A stretch of 64,000 nucleotides of DNA from Bacteroidota bacterium (GTDB lineage Bacteria > Bacteroidota > Bacteroidia > JABEUT01), in assembly GCA_013288345.1 (NCBI GenBank), contig JABDCA010000013.1, forward strand, positions 1 through 64,000, given 5' to 3'. Below the pieces are notes generated by a model. That model was given only the letters and a program-made list of their open reading frames with translations, searched no databases and was not told where the DNA came from. Both the position numbers and the translations under genes were made by a program. Shown here in pieces: positions 27,647 through 37,784 of this stretch. Each line of letters begins with the position of its first letter. The stretch's first letter is position 1.

Positions 27647-29272
27647 TTAATGACCACCGTTACTGAGCGTGTCAACAGCAGTAACCTTCCAGGTGTATGG
27701 TGATAGTGTCAAAGCTTTTCGTATCTCTTTATATCCAGCATCAGCAGGCACTTCTATAATTTCGGTATAAAACTCCTTAGTATCGTTTTGGTACGATAAA
27801 GTATAACTTTTGCCGGGGGGCACTATTATGGTATAATCGCCTGTGCTTTTTACAGGCTTAAAATCGCCCACATTTGTACCGCTGGTATTATCTGTAGCTA
27901 CAATATGAACCCCATCGGGTAATATACTGCCTCCTGCTAAAAGTATTTGACCTTTAATAACTGTCAGTGGTTTTTCGCCCGAACTTGGCATAAGTATTTC
28001 GTATATATCATAGCCGCCGTTGCCCGTAGGCCTGTCAGAGCTGAAATATGCCCTTTTGCCATCGGTACTCAGTGAAAAATGGGTTTCGTTGCCCGGCGAA
28101 TTAACAGGGTATCCTAAATTAAAAGGTTCAACCCATTTGCCATTATCTAAAAGTTGGGTAAAAAATATATCATAGCCGCCTATGCCTGTATGCCCTTCCG
28201 AACTAAAAAAGAAGGTCTTCCCATCCACATGCATAAAAGGGGTTTCCTCATTGTAGGGTGTATTTATAGTCGACCCCAGATTAACTGCCTTGCTCCATTT
28301 GCCATTAGGTAACTTCACGCAGCGCCATATGTCTTTCCCACCAAAGCCATCGGGCCTTTCACTTACAAAGTACAAGGTATTGCCATCGGGCGAAACACAA
28401 ACATTAGTAGCATTGGGTGGGCTATTTATATCGCCTCCGGGGTCTTGCGGGGTATCCCAATGACTATCACCGGGGAAACTGGTCAGTACAGAATTGGTTT
28501 TACCATTATAACCTGTAACAAACAATTGTTGTCCGTCGGCTGAAATAAAAGAGCCTACATTTTCAACCATACTGTTCAACGACTTATCGAACAAATGAGC
28601 TGTTGACCATGTAGAATCACTTTTACGATTACTTATATATATATACGAATGCCCGCTTTCATCATTAGCGCCTATAGGCCTGTCGGATGTAAAAATGATG
28701 GAGTTTTCATCGGCAGCTACGAGCGGATTATAATCAGAATATCCTGTGTTAATACTATCGCCTGTGTTAATGATTCTGGCACTATTTGGGGCCATTACAA
28801 ACATTCTGGCATTGCTGCATTGCTCTATTCTGTGATCAATTTCTGCCAGCGAATCTTTAGCCAGAACATATTGCCTGTATGCTTTAAAACTGTTTATAGC
28901 TTCACCAAACCTGCTGATATAATGGTAGGCCATTCCTAAATAATAGTAAGTACTACGTGGGGCTGCTACTTGCTGCGGACTTGCAGAAACATACTGGGCC
29001 GATATATCCTTTTGTGCCCTTTCAAAATACCTGACAGCTAAATCTCTTTTATTGGTTAAGCCTAAATAGCAACAGCCTATTTTATAGCTGATGTTAGCAC
29101 TTGATGAGTCTGTATTATAGGCACGGGTAAAGCATTGAAGCGCCTGCGCATATTTTTTTTGCAGCAAAAGGCCATTACCCTGAGAAAAATCCTTCCCATA
29201 TCCCCCTTTGTCCTGAGCACAAGCACCAGCATACATTAACACTAAAAAAAGCACTACATATATACGCCGCAT
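27647..29272 (-). CDS. TPR plus PD40 beta-propeller protein (paralogue of 25608-27257)
   Basis: SANISYKIGCCYLGLTNKRDLAVRYFERA; NSIIFTSDRPIGANDESGHSYIYIS, GNTLYFVSERPDGFGGKDIWRC, KRAYFSSDRPTGNGGYDIYEI. Confidence 0.88.
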   Translation of the reverse strand: MRRIYVVLFLVLMYAGACAQDKGGYGKDFSQGNGLLLQKKYAQALQCFTRAYNTDSSSANISYKIGCCYLGLTNKRDLAVRYFERAQKDISAQYVSASPQQVAAPRSTYYYLGMAYHYISRFGEAINSFKAYRQYVLAKDSLAEIDHRIEQCSNARMFVMAPNSARIINTGDSINTGYSDYNPLVAADENSIIFTSDRPIGANDESGHSYIYISNRKSDSTWSTAHLFDKSLNSMVENVGSFISADGQQLFVTGYNGKTNSVLTSFPGDSHWDTPQDPGGDINSPPNATNVCVSPDGNTLYFVSERPDGFGGKDIWRCVKLPNGKWSKAVNLGSTINTPYNEETPFMHVDGKTFFFSSEGHTGIGGYDIFFTQLLDNGKWVEPFNLGYPVNSPGNETHFSLSTDGKRAYFSSDRPTGNGGYDIYEILMPSSGEKPLTVIKGQILLAGGSILPDGVHIVATDNTSGTNVGDFKPVKSTGDYTIIVPPGKSYTLSYQNDTKEFYTEIIEVPADAGYKEIRKALTLSPYTWKVTAVDTLSNGGH

Positions 29273-29382
29273 ACTGCGACAAATGTACGTTTTTGGATGT
29301 AAAAAAGCAGGTTATAGGTTAAAAAACTTTCCTTATAGTCTAAAGGGCTTTCATCTCTAAGCATTCGATATTCCAAAATTAT

Positions 29383-29390
29383 TATTTTTG
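29383..29390 (+). promoter_or_regulatory. TAnnTTTG-type -7 element (TATTTTTG)
   Basis: tatttttg 36 nt upstream of the 29426 ATG. Confidence 0.35.
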
Positions 29391-29425
29391 TTCCTCTTTT
29401 AAATAAAAGACCTTAACCATAAACT

Positions 29426-31387
29426 ATGAAAAAGCATATTTCTGTTCTTTACAGCACAATTCTTGTTCTGTCTTCTTTGTGCGCTAATGCCCAGGGACAT
29501 GACCCGCAAATATTGATGACAGTAGGAAACCAGCCTGTTACTTTACAGGAGTTTAAATCGATGTATTACAAAAACCTGTCGAAGGATTCTGTTAAAAGTA
29601 AAAAGGCATTAGACAATTATCTGGCCCTTTTTACCGATTTCCGTTTAAAAGTAAATGCCGCAATTGATGCTAAGCTCGATACCACTCCTTCTTTTAAGCA
29701 GGAAATGAACGAATACAGGCAAAAACTTGCTGAACAATACATGCGCGACCAGACTGTTGAGGACCAATTGGTTAAAGAAGCTTTTGACAGAATGCAGACC
29801 GATGTAAAAGTAAGCCATATACTTATAAAAGTAGCTACTGATGCATCTCCTGCCGATACACTGGCAGCTTATCAAAAAGCCTTGAAAATACGTGAGGAGA
29901 TCATTAAAAAACAAACCAGTTTTGAGGATGCTGCAAAGAAATATTCAACAGATGACCGTTCTGCCCTACATGGCGGAGAAATTGGCTATATAACCTCTTT
30001 AGAGACTTATTACCCATTCGAGAATGCAGTTTATGCTACTAAAGTTGGCGAAATTTCAATGCCGGTGCGCACCCAACTAGGTTACCATATTATTAAGGTT
30101 ACCGAAAGAAAGGCAGATGCAGGCCAGGTTTATGTTGCACATATCATGCTTCGTACCCCTCCTAAAATGACAGAAGCTGATTCGTTGAAAATTAAAGCAA
30201 AGGTTGATTCTATCTACACCCTCATCCAGAAAGGACAAGACTTTAGTGACCTTGCCAAAAAACTATCGCAAGACCCGTCATCGGCCAAAAAAGGTGGTAA
30301 TTTGTTCTGGTTTGGTGTGGGCAGAATGCCGGCATCGTTCGAACAAGCATCTTTTGGAATAAAAAATGTGGGCGATGTAATTGCACCTGTCCGCACACCT
30401 TACGGATGGCACATTATAAAATTATTGGGCAAAAAAGGCCCTGCTACATTTAACGACTCCGTTAAAGAAAGCTTAACAGCAAAGGTTCTTAAAGACGAAA
30501 GGTCGGAACTATCGGTTGCTGCATTGGTTAAAGAAATAAAGCAGAAATACGAGTTTAAGGAAGACCTTAAGGCAAAAGATGAATTTTATAAGGTTATTGA
30601 TTCTACCTTTTATGCTAATAAATGGACGGTTGATAAAGCCAAAGGCCTCACAAAAAACCTATTTAGCCTTGGTGGCAGAAACATTAGCCAGCAAGACTTT
30701 GCAGAGTTTTTGGCACACAACCAATTGCAAGGAGCAAAACATAGCGGAGAATATGCTGTAAACAAGCTTTATCCAAAGTTTGTTAAAGAAGAGTGTATGA
30801 AATTTAAAAATGATGTGCTGGAAAAAGAATACCCACCTTTTGCAGAAATGCTTACTGAATACAGGGATGGCATACTTCTTTTTGACATTACCGATAAAAT
30901 GGTATGGACCAAAGCTTTAAAAGACACAACAGGCTTAAAGGCATACCACGAAAGCCATAAGAACACTTATATGTATGGAGAACGTGCTGATGCAACCATA
31001 TTTACCTGCACCGATGAAAAGGTAGCTAAAGAGGTAAGAAAGCTTATTAAAGAAGGCAAATCAGATAAGGACATATTAGCCGCAGTAAATGCGAAAGATG
31101 CTAATGCTGCAAGCTTCCAAAGCAATACTTACGAGAAGAAAGATAATGCCATGGTTGATGCCAATTGGAAACAAGGTGTATCTGACAACCAGACTGTAAA
31201 TGGCAAAGTGGTATTTGTAGATGTAAAACAAATACTACAGCCAAGTCCTAAAAAACTTGACGATGTTAGGGGTATGGTTACTACCGACTACCAAAACTAC
31301 TTAATGACCCAATGGCTTACCGATTTGCGGGCAAAATATCCCGTAACTGTTGACCAAAAGGTACTAGCCCAGGTAATGCCACAATAG
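29426..31387 (+). CDS. Peptidylprolyl isomerase, parvulin/SurA type with two PpiC domains
   Basis: VSHILIKVATDASPADTLAAYQKALKI...HGGEIGYITSLETYYPFENAVYATKVGEISMPVRTQLGYHIIKVTERK and VYVAHIMLRTPPKMTEADSLKIKAK...KGGNLFWFGVGRMPASFEQASFGIKNVGDVIAPVRTPYGWHIIKLL. Confidence 0.94.
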   Translation: MKKHISVLYSTILVLSSLCANAQGHDPQILMTVGNQPVTLQEFKSMYYKNLSKDSVKSKKALDNYLALFTDFRLKVNAAIDAKLDTTPSFKQEMNEYRQKLAEQYMRDQTVEDQLVKEAFDRMQTDVKVSHILIKVATDASPADTLAAYQKALKIREEIIKKQTSFEDAAKKYSTDDRSALHGGEIGYITSLETYYPFENAVYATKVGEISMPVRTQLGYHIIKVTERKADAGQVYVAHIMLRTPPKMTEADSLKIKAKVDSIYTLIQKGQDFSDLAKKLSQDPSSAKKGGNLFWFGVGRMPASFEQASFGIKNVGDVIAPVRTPYGWHIIKLLGKKGPATFNDSVKESLTAKVLKDERSELSVAALVKEIKQKYEFKEDLKAKDEFYKVIDSTFYANKWTVDKAKGLTKNLFSLGGRNISQQDFAEFLAHNQLQGAKHSGEYAVNKLYPKFVKEECMKFKNDVLEKEYPPFAEMLTEYRDGILLFDITDKMVWTKALKDTTGLKAYHESHKNTYMYGERADATIFTCTDEKVAKEVRKLIKEGKSDKDILAAVNAKDANAASFQSNTYEKKDNAMVDANWKQGVSDNQTVNGKVVFVDVKQILQPSPKKLDDVRGMVTTDYQNYLMTQWLTDLRAKYPVTVDQKVLAQVMPQ

Positions 31388-31407
31388 GCATTTGAACATA
31401 GTATTTT

Positions 31408-31450
31408 ACCCCACCCCTATAAAATATTTTATGGGGGTGGTTTTTTTTTA
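31408..31450 (+). terminator. Terminator hairpin
   Basis: ccacccctataaaatattttatgggggtggttttttttt. Confidence 0.75.
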
Positions 31451-31456
31451 TATTTG
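31449..31456 (+). promoter_or_regulatory. TAnnTTTG-type -7 element (TATATTTG)
   Basis: tatatttg 18 nt upstream of the 31474 ATG; overlaps the T-tract of the upstream terminator. Confidence 0.4.
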
Positions 31457-31473
31457 TCACGTACATTTAAACT

Positions 31474-34400
31474 ATGAGTGAAAGAATACTAAGAGCCCTG
31501 ATGCAGCTTTTTGCAATTATTGCGAAAGCCGAATCAGAGGGAAACATAAAAGGAGCTGAAGTAGTTCGCTCTTTCTTAAAGGAGCAGCTTAACCAGGAAT
31601 TGGTTGAGCAGTACATCGTTCTGTACGAAAAATACCTTGAAGACCTTCACCAAACATCTAAGAAGAAAGACGGCAGCGAAAAGAGGTTATCTGTTAACTC
31701 AGTTAAAGTTCTTCGTATTTGTGCCGACATCAATAAAGAACTTGCCCAAAAGCAGAAGATCGTCGTACTCATTCGTTTAATTGAATTCGTAAACTCTGAA
31801 TCGGGTATATCTCCGCAAGAGTTGGAGTTTATTACCACAGTATCAGAAAGCTTTAATATTTCGACTGACGAATTTGCCTGCATCAAGGATTTCGTTGAAT
31901 CGGCATCGGGAAAACCAACTAATACAACTGAATTACTTTTAATTGACGGCAAAAGCGAAGCCACCGAGAAAGGCATCAGGCATATTTACTGCGAAGACTT
32001 AGAAGGAACCATTTGCATATTACACGTTACCAGTGTTAATATGTACGTTTTCCGCTACCTGGGTACTGCAACCATGTACCTTAACGGACAGGTTATCAAG
32101 CCATCGAAGGTTAACGTATTTAACCAGGGTGCATCGGTTCGTAACCCTAAGATACGCCCTATTTATTATAGCGACGTGGTTGGCGCTTTCTTAAGCAGCA
32201 AATCAACTTCAAAAGTTGTATTTGAAGTACAGCATATTGATTATTTTTTCAATAAAACAAAACAAGGCCTGCACGATATCAACCTTAAAGAGGAATCGGG
32301 GAAGCTTGTAGGTATAATGGGTGGTAGCGGTGCCGGTAAAAGTACCCTATTAAAAATATTGAATGGCCTTTCGGTACCTACCAAAGGTAAAGTACTTATA
32401 AATGGTATCAGCATACATTCTGACGACCGCACTATTGCCGGTCAAATTGGATATATACCTCAGGATGACCTTTTAATTGAAGATCTTACAGTTTTTCAAA
32501 ACCTTTTTTATAGCGCTAAACTTTCTTTCGGTAACCTCGACGATGAGGCTATAACCCAAAGGTGTAATGATGTATTAAGTGATATTGGCCTTTTTGAAGC
32601 CAGAGGACTTAAAGTAGGTAACCCACTTGAGCAAACTATTAGCGGTGGCCAGCGTAAGCGTGTTAACATAGCCCTTGAACTTATACGTGAACCGGGAATA
32701 CTGTTTGTAGATGAACCTACATCGGGCCTTTCTTCCAGGGATTCTGAAAATATAATGGATCTATTAAAAGAGTTGACCCTGAAGGGGAAACTTGTATTTG
32801 TAGTTATCCACCAGCCTTCGTCCGACATCTTTAAGATGTTTGATAAGCTATTCATTCTCGATACCGGTGGTTTCCCTATCTATTATGGTAATCCTATTGA
32901 TGCGGTAGTTTATTTTAAAACTATAAGTAACCAGGTAAATGCTACCGAAAGCGAATGCCAAACCTGTGGTAACGTAAACCCGGAGCAGATATTCAATATT
33001 ATTGATGCTAAGGTACTTGATGAGTATGGCGACCTTACCCGCAACCGTAAAATTTCGGCTCCGGAGTGGAACACCCATTTCTTAAAGAATTTCTCGCCAC
33101 CACCACACGAAGAAAAACATGAAAAGGTTCCTCCGGCAGGCTTTTCTATACCTACTATTTTAAGTCAGTTCAAAACATTTGTGGTAAGAGATGTATTATC
33201 AAAACTTACCAATACACAATACGTTGTAATTAACCTTATCGAGGCTCCTGTGCTAGCAGCTATTCTGGCAGGCTTAATGAGGTTCCGCAGCAGCGATGCG
33301 GCAAAAAGTTCAGGGTACATATTCAGGTCTAACGAAAATATACCAACCTACATTTTCATGTCGGTTATTGTGGCTCTCTTCCTTGGCCTTATGGTCAGTG
33401 CAGAGGAGATAATACGTGACCAAAGGATACGCAAGCGTGAAGCATTCCTTAACCTGAGTAAAGGCAGTTACCTTATTTCGAAGATACTTATCATGTTTAC
33501 TATTTCTGCTATTCAAATGGTTTTGTTTGTAGCGGTTGGTAATACTGTTCTCGATATTAAAGGAATGTGGCTAGACTATTGGTTAGTATTATTTAGCGTA
33601 TGTTGCTTTGCCAACTTGCTTGGACTTAATATATCGGCCAGCTTCAATTCTGCTGTTACCATTTATATTCTAATACCATTCCTTATCATACCACAGCTTT
33701 TATTAAGTGGTATCGTGGTAAAGTTCGACAAGCTTAATCCTGTATTTGCATCGCAAACAGAAGTTCCTTTTGTTGGTCAGGCAATGGCATCGCGTTGGGC
33801 ATACGAAGCGCTTAGCGTTGACCAGTTCAAGAACAACGAATACGAGAAGAAGTTTTACATATACGATAAGTATAAGAGCGTAGCCAACTTCCGTAAAAAT
33901 GAGTGGCTCACTGCAATGCGTAATGCCCTTGGTGATGTGCAAGGCAGTTACAAGAACCCGCAGATGCAGCAAAAAGTGAGCGATAATTTATTGCTCCTCA
34001 GAAATGAAATAACAAAACAAATGGCAATGCTGCCAACTATTCAATATACCTGCTTGGATAGTTTAACACCACAGCATTTTTCAGAAAGCGTTGTGGCTAA
34101 AACAACAACTTATTTTAATGCACTCAATGATAATTACGTTCAGCAGTATAATATTGTTGATGGCAAAGAGGATCAGCTTGTTCAAACGTTATCATCTACC
34201 GATGCAGCAAAAGCTGATTTTGATAAGTTGAAGGATAATTATGAGAATGATAACCTTTCGGACTTTGTTACCAACCATAACGACTTTACCCGTATTGTAG
34301 AAATTGACCATGAACTTATACAGCGCGCTGACCCTATTTATCTGGATCCTGCGAAATCTAGTTTCTTTGGTAATGCACATTTCTATGCACCAAACAAGCG

Positions 34401-34569
34401 TATGTTCGGCCAGTTATTCGATACCTACTGGGTTAACCTGGGCATTATTTGGGGTATGACAATTGCACTTGCCATTACACTTTATTTTGATGCACTGAAG
34501 AGCTTACTTCACTACATGTCAAAAATAAAACTGCCGTTTAAAATAGGCAGGCGCCGTGTTAAAGCCTGA
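31474..34569 (+). CDS. ABCG-like ABC transporter (ATPase plus permease) with N-terminal TerB-like and FHA-like region
   Basis: Walker A GIMGGSGAGKSTLLKIL, signature ISGGQRKRVNIALEL, Walker B ILFVDEPTSGLS; ABC-2 membrane domain; 1031 aa. Confidence 0.9.
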   Translation: MSERILRALMQLFAIIAKAESEGNIKGAEVVRSFLKEQLNQELVEQYIVLYEKYLEDLHQTSKKKDGSEKRLSVNSVKVLRICADINKELAQKQKIVVLIRLIEFVNSESGISPQELEFITTVSESFNISTDEFACIKDFVESASGKPTNTTELLLIDGKSEATEKGIRHIYCEDLEGTICILHVTSVNMYVFRYLGTATMYLNGQVIKPSKVNVFNQGASVRNPKIRPIYYSDVVGAFLSSKSTSKVVFEVQHIDYFFNKTKQGLHDINLKEESGKLVGIMGGSGAGKSTLLKILNGLSVPTKGKVLINGISIHSDDRTIAGQIGYIPQDDLLIEDLTVFQNLFYSAKLSFGNLDDEAITQRCNDVLSDIGLFEARGLKVGNPLEQTISGGQRKRVNIALELIREPGILFVDEPTSGLSSRDSENIMDLLKELTLKGKLVFVVIHQPSSDIFKMFDKLFILDTGGFPIYYGNPIDAVVYFKTISNQVNATESECQTCGNVNPEQIFNIIDAKVLDEYGDLTRNRKISAPEWNTHFLKNFSPPPHEEKHEKVPPAGFSIPTILSQFKTFVVRDVLSKLTNTQYVVINLIEAPVLAAILAGLMRFRSSDAAKSSGYIFRSNENIPTYIFMSVIVALFLGLMVSAEEIIRDQRIRKREAFLNLSKGSYLISKILIMFTISAIQMVLFVAVGNTVLDIKGMWLDYWLVLFSVCCFANLLGLNISASFNSAVTIYILIPFLIIPQLLLSGIVVKFDKLNPVFASQTEVPFVGQAMASRWAYEALSVDQFKNNEYEKKFYIYDKYKSVANFRKNEWLTAMRNALGDVQGSYKNPQMQQKVSDNLLLLRNEITKQMAMLPTIQYTCLDSLTPQHFSESVVAKTTTYFNALNDNYVQQYNIVDGKEDQLVQTLSSTDAAKADFDKLKDNYENDNLSDFVTNHNDFTRIVEIDHELIQRADPIYLDPAKSSFFGNAHFYAPNKRMFGQLFDTYWVNLGIIWGMTIALAITLYFDALKSLLHYMSKIKLPFKIGRRRVKA

Positions 34570-35768
34570 TGGGTTCAGTTCTGTCACAGAAAAAAGACTT
34601 TTTTAGTTATCTGGCTCAAACCAGCCCCGCACCACTTTCATTAGAAATTGCAAGTGCTAAAGGTGTTTGGTTAAAAGATATTTCAGGAAAAAAATACCTC
34701 GACCTAATTTCAGGCATTGCCGTAAGTAATCTCGGGCATAGCCACCCAGCGGTTCTAAAAGCCATAAAAAAGCAAGCCGATAAGCATACTCACATTATGG
34801 TGTATGGCGAATATGTGCAATCAACACAAGTTGCTTTTGCAAAAAAAATATGCAGCAAACTACCTAAGTCCCTCGATTCTGTTTACTTCGTTAATTCAGG
34901 TAGTGAGGCGGTAGAAGGTGCACTAAAACTTGCTAAACGCTATACAGGCAGAACAGGAATAATATCATTCAGCAAGGCATATCATGGTAGTACACATGGC
35001 GCATTAAGTGTAATGGGCGATGAAGCACTGAAGCAACCCTTCAGGCCACTTTTGCCGGGTGTAACCATATTGCCATTTGGAGATAAAGAAGAACTAAGTA
35101 ATATAACAAGGCACACCGCATGTGTTATTATTGAACCTATACAAGGTGAGGCGGGTGTGGTTGTTCCCATCAAATCATTTTTACAAGCGCTGCGCAAACG
35201 TTGTAACGAAACAGGAACGTTACTTATATTAGATGAGATACAAACCGGCTTTGGACGTACCGGGAAATTATTTGCTTTTGAGCATTTTGGAATTACCCCT
35301 GATATTTTAACAATAGGAAAGGCGATGGGTGGTGGTTTACCTTTAGGTGGATTTATAGCCAACAAAAAAATAATGTCTTCGCTATCTGATAATCCTGCAC
35401 TGGGCCACATCACAACTTTTGGCGGACATCCGTTGAGTTGTGCATCGGGCTTAGCTGCCCTTGATGTTCTGATAAATAAAAAACTTTTTGCTTCTGCCCT
35501 TAAGAAGGAGAAGCTATTCCGCTCTTTATTAAAAGACAAGTCAATTAAGGAAATACGCGGGATAGGGTTAATGCTCGCGGTTCAATTTAAGAGCGAAGAG
35601 TTGAACAAAAAAGTGATAGAAAACTGCATTAAAAACGGTATAATTGCAGATTGGTTTTTGTTCAGGCCCGATGCTATGCGGATAGCTCCGCCGCTGATTA
35701 TAACAGAACAGGAAATAAGACAAGCTTGTAAACTAATTCTCTTATCCATAAAACAATCTCTCTCCTAA
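34569..35768 (+). CDS. Class III aminotransferase (acetylornithine aminotransferase-like)
   Basis: VYFVNSGSEAVEGALKLAKRYTGRTGIISFSKAYHGSTHGALSVMG, LLILDEIQTGFGRTGKLFAFEHFGITPDILTIGKAMGGGLPLGGF. TGATG overlap with upstream stop. Confidence 0.93.
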   Translation: MGSVLSQKKDFFSYLAQTSPAPLSLEIASAKGVWLKDISGKKYLDLISGIAVSNLGHSHPAVLKAIKKQADKHTHIMVYGEYVQSTQVAFAKKICSKLPKSLDSVYFVNSGSEAVEGALKLAKRYTGRTGIISFSKAYHGSTHGALSVMGDEALKQPFRPLLPGVTILPFGDKEELSNITRHTACVIIEPIQGEAGVVVPIKSFLQALRKRCNETGTLLILDEIQTGFGRTGKLFAFEHFGITPDILTIGKAMGGGLPLGGFIANKKIMSSLSDNPALGHITTFGGHPLSCASGLAALDVLINKKLFASALKKEKLFRSLLKDKSIKEIRGIGLMLAVQFKSEELNKKVIENCIKNGIIADWFLFRPDAMRIAPPLIITEQEIRQACKLILLSIKQSLS

Positions 35769-35778
35769 ATCTATTCCC

Positions 35779-36456
35779 ATGAACATATTGATTGTTGAAG
35801 ACGAAAAATCGCTCGCCAAAGAAATGCAGACCTTCCTGAAGAATGAAGGCTATATATGCGACATTGCATATACCGGCAAAGAAGCTTCAGAAAAGATCTA
35901 TGTAAACCCTTACGATTTTTTATTGCTTGATCTGGGATTGCCTGATTACGAAGGATTAGATCTGTTAAAGGAAGCCAAAGAGGCGAACCAGGAAGCATCT
36001 GTAATTATTCTAACAGCCCGCGGAAGCACAGATGATAAGGTAAAGGGCCTTAACCTGGGCGCCGACGATTACCTTGCAAAGCCATTTTCACTGCTTGAAC
36101 TTACATCGCGCATGCAGGCTATTATACGCCGCAAACATGGCCTTAAGAAAAGCACTATGGATGTGCATGGCTTCACTGTTGATCTTACCAATCGTATCAT
36201 TTCATTTAAAACCACATCCATAAGCCTTACTAAAAAAGAATTCGATATTTTACAATACCTGCTTATAAACAAAAACCGTGTGGTTACCCGCGTACAGCTT
36301 ACCGAGCATATTTGGGATAATGCGCTTGAAGTAGATTACGATTCGAATTATGTTGATGTACATATAAAAAACCTGCGTAAAAAATTAGGCACCCATGCCG
36401 AGGTAGATTGGATTGAAACTGTGCGGGGTATTGGTTATCGCCTTACATTGCTGTAA
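35779..36456 (+). CDS. OmpR-family response regulator
   Basis: MNILIVEDEKSLAKEMQTFLKNEGY, LLDLGLPDYEG, ILTARGSTDDKVKGLNLGADDYLAKPF; winged-helix C-terminus. Confidence 0.95.
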   Translation: MNILIVEDEKSLAKEMQTFLKNEGYICDIAYTGKEASEKIYVNPYDFLLLDLGLPDYEGLDLLKEAKEANQEASVIILTARGSTDDKVKGLNLGADDYLAKPFSLLELTSRMQAIIRRKHGLKKSTMDVHGFTVDLTNRIISFKTTSISLTKKEFDILQYLLINKNRVVTRVQLTEHIWDNALEVDYDSNYVDVHIKNLRKKLGTHAEVDWIETVRGIGYRLTLL

Positions 36457-36473
36457 GCATATATAAAGGTACA

Positions 36474-37784
36474 ATGAAGCTGTATTATAAACTTACATTC
36501 ATAAATGCGTTCAGTCGTATTTTAATTATTGCAGCCTTCCTTGTTTTTGTACCCAGCCTTATTTATAAAGCTGCCATACTGCATACCGATTCGAACTTAG
36601 AAAAGAAAAAGACCCAACTCTTTCACATTATCGAAAAGAAAGGAATGGGTGAGTTTATGCAGGAGGAATCGGATAGCACCTATGCCGATTACACTATTTT
36701 TAAAGAGCGTTACGTATCTATAGAACGTGTTGAAGAAACCGAAGGAGATACAATCATCACCTCCCCCCGTGATATTGAAGGCGAAGTTTTAGAATACCGT
36801 ATTCTTAAGCATTATTTCCAGTACAAGCAAACCAAATACCTGTTAGAACTTGGTGAAAGCATACAGTATGTAAAGGACCTGAACCAGATATTACGCGAGG
36901 TTGCCCTTTACCTGTTACTTGTACTTATCACCGTTACCATATTGCTCGATCTTGGGGTTACACAATATTTACTGCGGCCATTGCAAAAAATTGAAACCAA
37001 GCTAATTGCTACGCGACACCCCGAAAAATTTGACTTTAGGCGAGTAAGTACTACTACTACAGACTTTAGATACCTGGATAATACCATTAGCGAAATGATG
37101 CGTAAAATTCAAAACGCATTTCATATAGAGAAAGAATTTATTGCCAATGTATCGCATGAGCTTCTTACCCCTATTTCTATACTGCAAACACGCCTTGAGA
37201 ATATGATCGAGGCCGGAACGCTGAACGAGGATGCTGAACAAAAAGTACTGGAATCGCAACGTACACTAGGCAGGCTAAAGCAAATTGTCCGTTCACTTTT
37301 ACTCATCTCACAAATTGAAAACAACCAGGCTCCCAAAGAAGATAGCGTAAATATTAACGAACTGGTAAAAGAAGTAGCCGAAGAAATTGAAGTACGTCTC
37401 GATGAAAAAAATATTTCGCTTGAATTAAACCTTACTGATTCATTCACCTACTCTCCCTGCAATCGTTCGTTGCTATTCACTATGCTATTTAATTTAGTGA
37501 ACAATGCGGTTAAGTATAACAACCAAAACGGTAAAATATTTATAACTGCTACAGTTGCAAAAAACGAATGCAGAGTATCGGTAAGAGATACCGGGAAAGG
37601 TATTCCACCGGAGAATATTGAATCAATATTTTACCGTTTCAAAAAATTCAACACTACTGAAGAGAGCTATGGACTTGGCTTAGCTATGGTAAAAACCATT
37701 GCCGACTTTCATAATATTGATATTGCGGTAGATTCGAAAGTAGATGAAGGCTCAACGTTTACTCTCCTATTTAAAGGTGCATGA
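36474..37784 (+). CDS. Sensor histidine kinase
   Basis: FIANVSHELLTPISILQTRLENM, NLVNNAVKYNNQNG, VRDTGKGIPPENIESIFYRFKKF, YGLGLAMVKTIADFH. Confidence 0.95.
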   Translation: MKLYYKLTFINAFSRILIIAAFLVFVPSLIYKAAILHTDSNLEKKKTQLFHIIEKKGMGEFMQEESDSTYADYTIFKERYVSIERVEETEGDTIITSPRDIEGEVLEYRILKHYFQYKQTKYLLELGESIQYVKDLNQILREVALYLLLVLITVTILLDLGVTQYLLRPLQKIETKLIATRHPEKFDFRRVSTTTTDFRYLDNTISEMMRKIQNAFHIEKEFIANVSHELLTPISILQTRLENMIEAGTLNEDAEQKVLESQRTLGRLKQIVRSLLLISQIENNQAPKEDSVNINELVKEVAEEIEVRLDEKNISLELNLTDSFTYSPCNRSLLFTMLFNLVNNAVKYNNQNGKIFITATVAKNECRVSVRDTGKGIPPENIESIFYRFKKFNTTEESYGLGLAMVKTIADFHNIDIAVDSKVDEGSTFTLLFKGA

